Assembly: GCA_002150815.3 (NCBI GenBank)
Contig: NDFF03000007.1
Coordinates: forward strand, 310,001-374,000
Direction: 5' to 3'
From: Grammothele lineata
Taxonomy: Eukaryota; Basidiomycota; Agaricomycetes; Polyporales; Polyporaceae
Length of the DNA: 64,000 bases
The notes beneath the pieces were generated by a model. The model had not been told where the DNA came from. It saw nothing but the letters and a program-made list of their open reading frames with translations, and made no database searches. Of this stretch, positions 55,260 through 64,000 are shown piece after piece (position 1 is the stretch's first letter; each line of letters starts with the position of its first letter). Made by a program: the position numbers and the translations under genes.

Positions 55260-58200
55260 TCAGAGCTCGTCCTCCCCATCCCACCTCGAGATCTTCGGCA
55301 ACGGCCGCCAATAGTACTGCTTCGCCTTCTTCGTCTCGCTCCGCTTGCCCGGGCGGCGCATCATGCTCGCCACGAGCCCCGCGCGCTCCCGGTCCTCGTC
55401 CCGGTCCGGGTCGTAGAACCAGCGCGGCTCGAGGGTGAGGGCGTGGTCTGCGAGGTCCTGGGGGTTCGTAGTGTCAGTGTTTGTTGCGTTGAGAGGGAAA
55501 GGTGAGAGGAGAGAAGGGGAAGCGAAAGGGGAAGAGGGAGAGAATGGGGAAGGGAGAAACGCACCGTGCCGCTGTTCACAACCTTCCCGAACACCCCGCA
55601 CCGCCTCCACCCCGCCTCGAGCACCTCCTCGAGCGCGGGGACCCACGCGCGCCGGCTCGCCGCGTCCGCTTTCGCCTTCGCGCCCCTCCCTCCTCCCTCC
55701 CTCTCCTTGTCCTTCTCTTTTTCCTTATCCTTATCCTTCTCCTTATCGTCTTTATCCTTGTCCTTCTCAGCTTCGACGTAACCCTTCCGCATAGGCAGAG
55801 GCATATCGCGCAATGCAGGGCGCGCGGCCATCAGCGCCCCATGGAGCGCGGAGGTCGCGAGGGAGGACGCGCGCGCGGTGGCGAGCGTCTCGATGAGCAT
55901 GCCCTCGAGCTCGGCGGCGGGGAGGGGGAGGTCGTACGTGAGTTCTAGCAGTCCGCGATCTGGGTGAGGTGAGGAGGGAGGGCAAGGGGAGGGGCGGTCG
56001 TCGGCTTTCGCCTTCACTGGAGGCTCGTCGGCCTCTGCGTCGGCATCAGACGAAGGGTCGGGATGAGGTCTGTGCTTGGCCTTGGACTTCCGAGCACCCT
56101 TCGCCTTCTCGCCCGCCTTCTCCTTCTCCCTCTCCTTCTCCTCTACCCCATCCGCCCCTTCCACCTCCGCAGCAGCACCCACACACCGCACGACGTTCGT
56201 CGCGCTCCTCGGAGGTCCCTCCCCGCCCGCCGACCTCACCTTCTTCTGCGCGGAGCTGGCGCCGGGGACGGGGTGGACAGGCTCGTTCTCGACGTCCGCG
56301 CCCGCGCCAGAGGAAGAGGAAGGGAGGTCCTTCGCGTGCGCTTTGGTTTTGGTCTTGGCTTTCTTCGGGCGTTTGTGCTCGGTGTCCTTCTGCTCGGTCT
56401 TTGGCGCAACCGCTGCGACCGGTTCAGGTCGTGTCGGGACGGAGGTAGAGACGGGTGTGGACGGCGCGCGCACGGGGACAGAGACCTCAACAGGCGGACG
56501 CGCCTCAAACTCGACCTCATCCTCATCCTCATCCTCCGAAATCACAGCGCGCGCCCGCTTCTTGACTTTCCTGCGTGCCTGGGCGCTAGCGCTAGAACCG
56601 GAACCGGAGCCAGAAGCGCGCCCCGAAGGCGCATCCTCGACGTTGCTCGCTTGTGCTTGTGTGTTCTTTTTCGTTTTCAGGCTCGGTTTTGACTTCGCAT
56701 GGGCGTGCGCGTCCGTGTCCGTGCGCGCCTTCTTCCGTGGGGGCTCGACAGAACTCGCGCGGCTGCTGCGCTTGCTCGGGCCTGCGGCTTGTACAGGGGG
56801 GAGGGGGAGCTCGAGGTCGAGCTCAGCTTCTTCCGAGTCAACGTCGACGGTGATCTCGTAGCCGCCAAAACAGGGCGAAGACGGAGCGGGCGAGAGGGGC
56901 GAGGAGGGGGCGTCTTGCTCCGGAGCGGTAGGAGCGGGCGTGTGTGCGCGCGAGATGGTGATGATGATGGGGAGGGAGGGGGCGCGTGAAGCGGAGGTGG
57001 GGTTGAAGTTGGGAATGGGGGCATGTGCAGGTGAAGGTGAGAGCTCGGGTTCGGGGACCTAGTCGCAGGAGAGGGATGTAGATCGGTACGCATGGGCAAA
57101 CAGCGCAACGGAAGGGACGTACCTGAGGAGCAACCTCCCCCGCGTCGTTCATCTCCACCACGTCGACATCCACGTCCATCCCAACTTCTACCTCCACCCC
57201 ATCCTCCCCACCCAACACCAGCGGCGTGACGTCCCCATCCACCGTTCCCTTCCCCCCTCCCTCCCTTTCACCACATCCACCTATCTCCCCATTAACCCCC
57301 TCCCCACCAGACCCGCCAGACCCTCCAGAAACGACCACAGCGCGCAACTCCGGCTCCCCCGGCTCCTCCGGCGATGGGCTAGGGCTAGCAGACACCGACG
57401 TCCTTACGGGTACGTCCTCAGGGTTGAGGAGCGCGCGGACGGAGACGCGCGAGGCGCGTAGGGTTGGTGAGGGGTCGGCGGAGGCGCGCATCGTCGGTGA
57501 AGGTAAGGGCGATGCGCGGAGGTCCATATCAACGTCGACGTCGACATCGACGTCCGCATAGGAGACCGGGACAGGCGAAGACGGCGGTAACGCCAGATCC
57601 AGATCCTCGTCCTCATCTGGGCCATCGAACGCGCGCAGCGTGTCGTCCGAGTCCTCGTGCGTGCGCGCAGGCGACGAGAACGGAGACGAAGAGGGCAGGG
57701 GCGAGGACGGCGGGAGCGCGTCGTCTGCGTCCGCTTCGTCGGTCTGTGCGCTCCCCGGGCCTCTGCGCGTCTCGATCTCAACTTCGACGGAGATTTGGGT
57801 TTCTACTTCGACTTCAGCTGAGGTTTCGGTCGCAGCTTCGACTTCGGCTTCGGTAGCAGGAGGCGAACTCCCCCGGCGGGACGGCGAACGCGTCCGTGCG
57901 CGGTCGAGAGCCGGAGTCGCCGATGTCAACGTCTGGATAGGCGCCGTCGAGGGGGCGGGGGTACAGGTGCGGGTGCGGGTGCGGTCGGCCTGGCCGTCGT
58001 CGTGATGGCGAAGTTTATCCGTCCGGGCCCGGGCAGGGTCCTCCTCTTCGCCTGTGCGCGGTTTTTGCGACTGCGCGCTCGGGACCGGCACCGATAGCGT
58101 AATCCGAGGCAGAGGCAGAGAACGCAAAGGAGGCGGGGAAGGAGGACGGGGGCGCGTAAAAGGCACGTCCCGCTCCGACGAGGTGGAGAACGAGACGCGG

Positions 58201-58273
58201 CGGGAGGGCGAGGACCCAGAGAGGATGTCGTCGATGCCGAACGCGAGATCGTCTTCGTCATCTTCGTCGTCGT
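55260..58273 (-). CDS. Long acidic / lysine-rich protein of unknown function (5' exon unresolved)
   Basis: Not recognised as a named family. Exons on the - strand: 58273 (acceptor, 5' end open)-57123, 57058-55565 and 55457-55260; both internal introns are canonical and phase 0. At least 946 residues. The resolved part begins in an acidic patch (DDDEDDEDDLAFGIDD). Long low-complexity stretches follow: Ser/Pro-rich, a DVDVDVDV run, and a Lys-Asp-Glu run (KDKDKDDKEKDKDK). The only well-ordered parts are near the C-terminus: RGLLELTYDLPLPAAELEGM, WVPALEEVLEAGWRRCG and EPRWFYDPDRDEDRERAGL, ending KISRWDGEDEL. Composition suggests a nuclear, chromatin- or nucleic-acid-associated protein; that is inference. 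A possible first exon lies near 58.48-58.53 kb but the splice choice is ambiguous. Confidence 0.6.
55690..55775. repeat. Coding hexanucleotide repeat (CTTATC/CTTCTC) in the acidic-protein gene
   Basis: Imperfect tandem hexamers on the + strand, encoding the Lys-Asp/Lys-Glu run of the - strand protein. Expansion or contraction would change length in steps of two residues. Confidence 0.6.
57528..57556. repeat. Coding GTCGAC/ATCGAC repeat
   Basis: Tandem hexamers encoding an alternating Asp-Val run in the acidic-protein gene. Confidence 0.6.
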
Positions 58274-58735
58274 CTGCGGGAAACGCAAAAAGGGGAGGGA
58301 AGAGGGAAATGTTAGCGCTCGTGAGCGTGGCGTGCGGCGTGACCGGGGCAGCTGATAAGGGCGGGGGAACGTGGTGGACGGGCGCGGAGGCGTCCCCCGG
58401 TCAGCGATCGTGATGAGGGATTTACGACCGCATAACGCCCGCGAGAGTGAGGACGAGAATCGCGAGCAACGCGGCTCAGGCGGATAGACAACAAACAACA
58501 TAGAACCGTCGAGGCAAGTGTGCGTGTTTCGCCGGCATCGCAAGAGCAGAGTTACAGTTACTCGGCGGCAAACTTTGTGCCCGAGAAGGGAGAAGTTGTG
58601 GCACGCCTCGCAGCTTCTCTCGGCGCGGAAGGAGGGTCATGGGCTGATCCGATCCGGTCTTCCGGACGCGAACAGCGCAACGAGGCGGGCGTCGGTGGCC
58701 GGTAACCTTGCGAAAGCTCAAAGCGGGCGTTCCTC

Positions 58736-59416
58736 TCAGGGGCCGAGAGCGCAGACAAGTGCCCAGCCCGGACGACTCTGGGCTGCGCACCTGTCTAACT
58801 CGTACTCGTCGGTGCGGGGAGGATATACGAGATCGGAGCGCCCGTGAAACCACAGGGTCCGGGTACACTTGGGAAGATGGGACGATGGGGAAATAAACGC
58901 ACCATGAGTCACGATTGCCTCCGGCAATGCCGAGAAAGCGGCGCGAAGCGCATGAGAGCCGCGGTTCGAGGGAGGAAAGACAGCGCGTTTGGAGCGAGGC
59001 GTGGCTGGGGGGATGATAACATATGATTGCGATCGGGAAGTGTTCAACTTCGGGTGATGGTGCTCCATCGCGGGATAAAAGTCGTTGTCGTAGGCGTCAT
59101 GGCGGGAGGTGCTGCGCGAGTAGCCGTATGCGTAGCCGTAGTTGTGATGTGCCGTTGAGCGGATAGGGCTCGAGGATGGAGCGACCTTGGCGGTGTCATA
59201 GGGGCGGACAGGAGAAGTCGCGATGGCAGTTGGCGAAGACGGTGGGGAAGATGACATCGACAGAGAGCGGGACGGCGAAAGGGACGGGGAAGGGGGTACG
59301 AGGTAGTCTGTGTCGAGCTCGTCCTCGGAGAAGCTCTTTCGGCGATACTTGAAAGGGATGCTGTTAAGCTGGGGCGGCTGATGGCTAGGGAAGCGCGAGA
59401 CACGCGTCGGCGGCAT
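58736..59416 (-). CDS. Ser/Pro-rich small protein of unknown function
   Basis: Not recognised. One frame of 226 codons starting MPPTRVSRFPSHQPPQ, with KYRRKSFSEDELDTDYLVPP, then Ser/Pro-rich and Tyr/His-rich stretches (YGYAYGYSRS, MEHHHPKLN) and SYVIIPPATPRSKRAVFPP. SP and basic-SP motifs suggest a phosphoprotein. The start looks sound: it opposes the glyoxalase gene across a ~290-base divergent promoter. The 3' end is less certain; a donor GTGCGT and acceptor CCCAAG near 58.85-58.9 kb would shift the frame and extend the protein. I favour the unspliced reading but only weakly. Confidence 0.5.
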   Translation of the reverse strand: MPPTRVSRFPSHQPPQLNSIPFKYRRKSFSEDELDTDYLVPPSPSLSPSRSLSMSSSPPSSPTAIATSPVRPYDTAKVAPSSSPIRSTAHHNYGYAYGYSRSTSRHDAYDNDFYPAMEHHHPKLNTSRSQSYVIIPPATPRSKRAVFPPSNRGSHALRAAFSALPEAIVTHGAFISPSSHLPKCTRTLWFHGRSDLVYPPRTDEYELDRCAAQSRPGWALVCALGP

Positions 59417-59706
59417 CGCGCGGTGGATGAGAGGGCTGGGCGGGGAGGAGCGGGGCGTCGTAGTGATAAGAGAGGAGGAGAAAGAGGACGAGCAGACGCA
59501 GAACCTCGGCGCAGGGCGAGCTGGGCGGGCCCGCGCACGTGGCCGACTCTGTCCGTCGCTTCAACAGGTCGCGGGCGCGTCTGTTTGGCTCTGTTGACGC
59601 GTCACGCGTTTCGCGTCGCGCGCGTCCCCGCGTCATCGATGTCATCGTGCCGGACCCTTGCCGGATATCCGGCTTCATCGTCCTCATCTCTCAGAGGCAC
59701 TCTCTC
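59417..59706. promoter_or_regulatory. Divergent promoter, Ser/Pro-rich gene / glyoxalase I
   Basis: 290 bases between two opposing start codons, so both promoters must lie here or overlap the 5' ends. No TATA box seen. Confidence 0.4.
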
Positions 59707-60436
59707 ATGCTCCGCCGCGCGCTGACCAAGCCTCGTCCTCTTCCTCGACCCGCCTTCCCTCCAACTTTCGCTCGACGCTCGTTCACCCCCTTCTATCCGC
59801 CCGCCATGCCGCGCACCGCTGAAACCGCCAGCTTCAAGGTTCCATACACACTTTCTCCGCCTCGCGCGCTCAGGCTGACGGCCCAGCGATAGTTCAATCA
59901 CACGATGCTCCGTGTCAAGGACCCCCAGGCGTCCCTCAAGTTCTACACAGAGGTACGTACCCTATCCCTGGACATACATCTATCTCGCTAACCCGCCCCG
60001 CGCAGATCCTCGGCATGGACCTCGTCGCCAGTGCGTCCCCTTGACCTCCCGTCCACCATGGCCAATCTCACCCCTTGCACCAGAGAACGAATTCGAGACC
60101 TTCACGCTCTACTTCCTCGCCTACGACCACGGCCAGCAAACGACGCCCGAGAACCGCTTCCAGCGCGAGGGCATCCTCGAGCTCACCCACAACCACGGCA
60201 CCGAGTCCGACCCCGCCTTCGCCGGCTACGCCAGCGGCAACGCCGACCCCGGCCGCGGTTTCGGCCACATCGCCATCACCGTCGACGACGTCGAGGCCGC
60301 CTGTGCCCGCTTTGAGGCCCTTGGGGTGAAGTTCCAGAAGAGGCCCAGTGATGGGAAGATGAGGCACATCGCGTTCATCCTCGACCCGGACGGGTATTGG
60401 GTCGAGGTCCTCCCTGGCACGTTTAGGCCCCAGTGA
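59707..60436 (+). CDS. GLO1: Glyoxalase I (lactoylglutathione lyase)
   Basis: Converts the hemithioacetal of methylglyoxal and glutathione to S-lactoylglutathione, detoxifying a glycolytic by-product. Exons 59707-59838, 59893-59952, 60006-60030 and 60084-60436. From the first ATG it has 189 residues; from the second in-frame ATG at 59806, 156. The extra 33 residues are Arg-rich and hydroxyl-rich without acidic residues ([15 protein letters not shown]...), like a mitochondrial presequence, so both a mitochondrial and a cytosolic form are possible. Metal ligands are all present in the single vicinal-oxygen-chelate unit: His47 (FNHTMLRV), Glu105 (ILELTHNHG), His134 (GFGHIAI) and Glu180 (WVEVLPG). 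Small single-module enzyme of the human/bacterial type, not the fused two-domain yeast form. It ends about 330 bases from the convergent AA9 gene. Confidence 0.92.
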
Positions 60437-60766
60437 GCGAATGAGAGCTTCAAGGAAAGAACGTTGGAGAAGGTTTTGGAAGATGCAGCTTTTCGGTGCG
60501 ATGTATGATTATCGCCTGTATCGTGTACCCATCTCGTGCAGCAAACGCCGTGTATGCTCGAGCCTGTGAATGCTCTCGCTGATGACGCAAAGCGGATCCC
60601 CGATCCCGCGAATTCTTCCGGGCACTTAAATGAAACGCGGTCACGTGAGCCCCGACCCGACTTCCATGCCAATCCACGCGAAGGTCATCGTCATTGGTGG
60701 GACTCTCTGGCGATACGACATACTGCCAAGTCTTTATCTGCTCCTTCCCCCTCTCCCCTAACGCTC

Positions 60767-62024
60767 TCACCCCTGCCAAACAGCAGGCCCAGGGATCGTG
60801 TAGTTCGTAACACCCTGTTTCGATTCAATCACGTCCGCATCAGCGCGCCGTTCCGTCCAAACGCAACACAATATGCCAGGGAGGGGGGAGGGAGAGGGTA
60901 CGCACCGACTGAGAGTAAATATCGATATCGACCCCCGGGTCCGACATCTTGTACGCGCCCGGGAGCTTGACGAGGTACGAGCCCGAGGGCGAGGCGCTCC
61001 CGCCGCCCTGCCACGCGCGCCGCGGAGCTCGGTAAGACATAGGTAACAAGAGAAAGGTAGGGGAGGGGGAGAGGGAGGGGGACGTACGGTGACGACGAGC
61101 TGCGCGCACTCGGGGTAGAACTGCGGCTGGTTCGCGGTGTGGATCGCTAGCAGCTGTGCACGTTCCCCATCCCATCCCATTCAGCGTCCACCGTTCAACC
61201 ATCAGCGTTCAACATTCACCTTTCAGACAAAAGGGGGGAAAGGAGCGGGGGAGCGCACCTCATGCCGAATCATATACTCCCCCGGGGCGAGCGAAGCGGG
61301 GATGGTCGACGTCCAGCTGTTGTTGTTCGCCACGAGCTCGCCCTGCGCCCAGTTCCCCGTCGGGAGGTCGCCTGAGAGGAGCCCGGCTTGGTCGATCTTG
61401 AACTGTAGTACGGCCGTGTGTTAGTGATGGGTGGACAGGCGAGGGAAAAGGGGCAAATGGGGAAGGAGGAAGAGGGGGAAGGGAGAAGGGAGAACACACC
61501 CAGTTGAGCGAAGTAGGCGTCGCGGAGGTGCAGTCGCCCCCGCAGTTCGCCATGTACACCATGACGGGGCCGATCGTGTGCGGCCACGTGCTATATAATC
61601 GTCCCAATCAGCCCTCCAACGTCCCTCTTCTCGCACACTCAGGACTCGCACTCACTTCCAAAACGCAGTAACCTTCGACCCAGCCGGCACGCTCGCCTTC
61701 ATCTGGCCCGCGCCGAGGCTCGAGCCGTTGTCGTTGCACGCCATGATCGCGAGCGTGGGGTCCATGATCGGGTTGTACGTGTCCCACTCGCGCTGGATGC
61801 TTGTTTGGCCCGAGGCGCTGTTGTACGATTTGAACCTGTGCAGCATAGACGTCATTGTGAGAGTGAGAGAAAGGGGAAGGGAGGAGAGAGAGAGGGAAAA
61901 AAGGAGGGGAGACTCACCCGTCGTACGTCTGCCCGCCGATGTTGTAGCTGAGCACGCCGCCGTGCGCGGATACCTGGGTGACGCCCAGCGCGAGGGCCAA
62001 CACGAGAGTGGTGGAGGCGATCAT
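60767..62024 (-). CDS. AA9 lytic polysaccharide monooxygenase
   Basis: Secreted copper enzyme that oxidatively cleaves cellulose or related glucans. Exons on the - strand: 62024-61918, 61835-61656, 61590-61500, 61402-61259, 61153-61088, 61007-60906 and 60814-60767, giving 245 residues. Residues 1-20 are a signal peptide (MIASTTLVLALALGVTQVSA). Cleavage exposes His21, the N-terminal His of the copper histidine brace (HGGVLSYNI). The second His is His100 in WPHTIGPVMVY and the axial Tyr is Tyr187 in QPQFYPECAQL, with the supporting His179 and Gln185. Cys pairs and the end MSDPGVDIDIYS then YTIPGPAVW are typical of AA9. No CBM1 or linker is attached, so the protein is a bare catalytic domain. 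Together with the CE1 gene it marks the organism as a plant-wall degrader. Seven exons for 245 residues is intron-dense. Confidence 0.92.
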
Positions 62025-62102
62025 CTCGATTCTCGAGAGCTGAGAGCTGAGCTGCGAAGCAGAATCGGTGGATTCAGTAGAGAACGGGTGCAGTCGCGCT
62101 GG

Positions 62103-62110
62103 CTTTTATA
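62103..62110 (-). promoter_or_regulatory. TATA box of the AA9 gene
   Basis: TATAAAAG on the - strand, about 80 bases upstream of the start codon; the same octamer serves the esterase gene at 1768. Direct match; function inferred. Confidence 0.6.
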
Positions 62111-64000
62111 CCCTCACGCAGGCTCGTTCGTCTCCAGCGCAACCTCACACCACCTAAGGCCCGGGCCAGTTGGTAACCACAACGGCACCCTGAGCTCGGA
62201 TTCGAAGTGACGCTCGGGCGGGATAATCCCAGGGACATACCTCGGTCCACAAGGTGGAGCCCGTTCCCGCGCCCGCCGCGCATCGTTCAAGTTCTTGCGC
62301 AGCTGTGCAGCGTAAAAGCCTCCTCGCCTCCCATATTCGTCTTCTTTGCGCGTGAGAGAAGCCAGGCGGGGGGAGAGAAGGACGTCATGGCTCCGCGGGG
62401 CGGCGAGCTGACTGGCCCCCGGTGAATAGAGAAGCGGGCGTCGATCCAGCGCGGGCTTGGCGGGGGGCGTGCTCGGATATATTGCGCTTGATGTGGGAGT
62501 GGTGTACGAAACTCGGTCTTCTACTTCGCGTGGGGTTGATAGGGTACAGTGACTACAGTCTACGAGAGTAGACGGTAGGTGCGGGGTTACTCACATGAGG
62601 CCTGCGCACACGCAGGAAGTGGGGATAAAGTTCGCGGCGTCGGTGGTGTTTCGTATCTGTGCGGCCGCCGTGTTTGAGGGAAATCGACTCTGTACATAGA
62701 GATGTTATCTCCGTCACATATTGACTCCGTCAGGATTTCGCCCAAGTCCCGACGCGTCGAGTGACTGGATGGGATCCTGCGATGGCAACGATAGATGAGA
62801 AACTGGCTGCGATGCTGTTATAAGCTGTCATAAGTTGAAGCTGGGACGAACTAAGAAGTTCATGTCAGCGTAACGGCAGAAACTAAGTGGATCAGACGTG
62901 CTTGCACTGGACAATGCACCATTCAAAGGTTAGGACACACTCTCCCAGTCCGAATATGTACAGCTCAAGAGGAAAGGATGAGAAAAGAAAAGACTTGTGT
63001 GGAGGCGGAAGGCAGGTTTGACTTGTATGTAGTTAGGCGGAACGTCGCGCGACTCGATAAACAGGATGAAGACGATAAGCGCCCAACATCCAGCCCACTC
63101 TGACTCAGCGCTTCAGCTTCATGAGCTCAGCCACCATTCTCTCCCAGAGTCTCAACTGTCATCTCATAGATCGCTCGTCATCAACCTCCGTAACGGGTGT
63201 CGCTGCCACAATTCCTCTGCGAGGGCGAGTCGTGTTGTACTTCAAGCGGAGATTTATTGCTTTTCGCCAGCGGGCATTCGCGTGGCTACCGCTCTGGACT
63301 CGGTTCGATCGAGGCATCCTCTCCATTTTTCGTTTCTACGGAAGCCGTATCGAGGAGAATTGACGCACAAACAAGCAACCAGAATATGGTGGAGTTCCAG
63401 AAGATTGATTGTTACTACTATTCCAAGAAATGAATCGGTACGAGTGTACTCCGAGTGCGGCGTGAGTCGAAATCCATCACTGTCTCGTTTTGATCAAGTT
63501 TCGCTTCAGGCTGTATCTCTCGGAAGCTCTACTTTCGCCCCTCTCTTCCACCCAATTGTGTCAGCCCGCGGAAGACTCGACCCAACGCACTTGTCCTCGC
63601 ACGAGGCCTGGACGCTCTCGCATGAGGGTCTCGAGACGAGTCTGAACTGTAGGCATCCGTGTCCCCCTCTCTAGAGCGGCTCTGTCGTCGTTCCCTCCGT
63701 GTTTCGGTATGCCCCTCATGATGCACTGGGCTCTGGACGATGCGTGCCCCGGGGATCCTATTTCCTGATGCGTCTATCGCATACAGGAAGTGGCTCCCGG
63801 TGGAAGACGAGCCCTATACACGGTTTGGGGATTTACAGATCAGCTCATCAGGACAGGAAGGACGGCGCCGAAGCAAGTATAGTCACGTACACTGGAGACG
63901 TGGTTTATCCCGGACGGTGACAAAGATGAAGCTCTATGGTCTTCCGCGGGAAGCGGAGAGCCCGGAACTTCGATAGCTTGACCCTCTCGCGTGCCTCTGC
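62111..64000. other. Right end of the window, no supported gene
   Basis: About 1.9 kb. A 202-codon + strand frame (63066-63674) and shorter frames at 63.2-63.4 and 63.7-63.98 kb carry no recognised motif. One could be the 5' part of a gene continuing past the window end. No RNA or repeat seen. Confidence 0.4.

Noticed and set aside
63066..63674. 202-codon + strand frame at the right end
   Set aside because: No motif and no start or splice context that distinguishes it from chance; may belong to a gene beyond the window but cannot be shown.
1..64000. Transposons, viral genes, CRISPR arrays, rRNA
   Set aside because: No reverse transcriptase, integrase or transposase motifs, no long terminal or inverted repeats and no array structure were seen in any frame.

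Overview
This window is nuclear DNA of a filamentous basidiomycete, most likely a wood-decaying agaricomycete of the polypore type. Four things point there: compact genes with many 45-75 base GT-AG introns; GC-rich coding sequence; lignocellulose enzymes (a CBM1-linked family CE1 esterase and an AA9 monooxygenase); and an expanded set of HET-domain genes and divergent G-alpha genes. All gene models were built by hand from open frames, splice sites and family motifs. No search or alignment program was run.

Layout. 1.8-9.7 kb holds three housekeeping or degradative genes: a secreted CE1 acetylxylan-esterase-like enzyme (+), a membrane-anchored alpha/beta hydrolase of the S33/TAP type (-), and an eight-exon orthologue of MIOS/Sea4, a GATOR2/SEA-complex subunit (+). 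11.2-25.4 kb is a cluster of five paralogous HET-domain genes (four +, the last one -), each about 650-700 codons in essentially one exon. 26.8-35.9 kb is a DNA-damage-response neighbourhood. It holds a Chk2/Cds1/Rad53-type FHA-kinase (-) and a six-BRCT Brc1/Rtt107-type scaffold (-). Between them lies a tandem pair of small, unrecognised three-exon genes (+). 37.2-38.2 kb is a small secretory-pathway membrane protein with a PPxY motif. 38.2-43.2 kb is gene-poor, with one weak multi-exon candidate.

43.2-47.3 kb is a 14-exon G-protein alpha subunit of a divergent class, with a 9-base microexon inside switch II. 48.3-50.8 kb is a second kind of HET gene, and 52.2-54.1 kb is a sixth member of the first HET family, broken by one in-frame stop. 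55.3-58.3 kb encodes a long acidic/lysine-rich protein. It is followed by a Ser/Pro-rich small gene (-), a glyoxalase I with two candidate starts (+) and an AA9 lytic polysaccharide monooxygenase (-). The last 2 kb contain nothing I can support.

Working together. The HET genes probably form an allorecognition or cell-death repertoire. The six family members share a full-length architecture beyond the HET domain, including a C-terminal module with a CxC and an HPxHVxSW motif that I cannot assign to a named family. The esterase and the monooxygenase act outside the cell on plant cell wall. The kinase and BRCT scaffold act in the replication-stress checkpoint, MIOS/Sea4 in nutrient signalling to TORC1, and the G-alpha in signal transduction.
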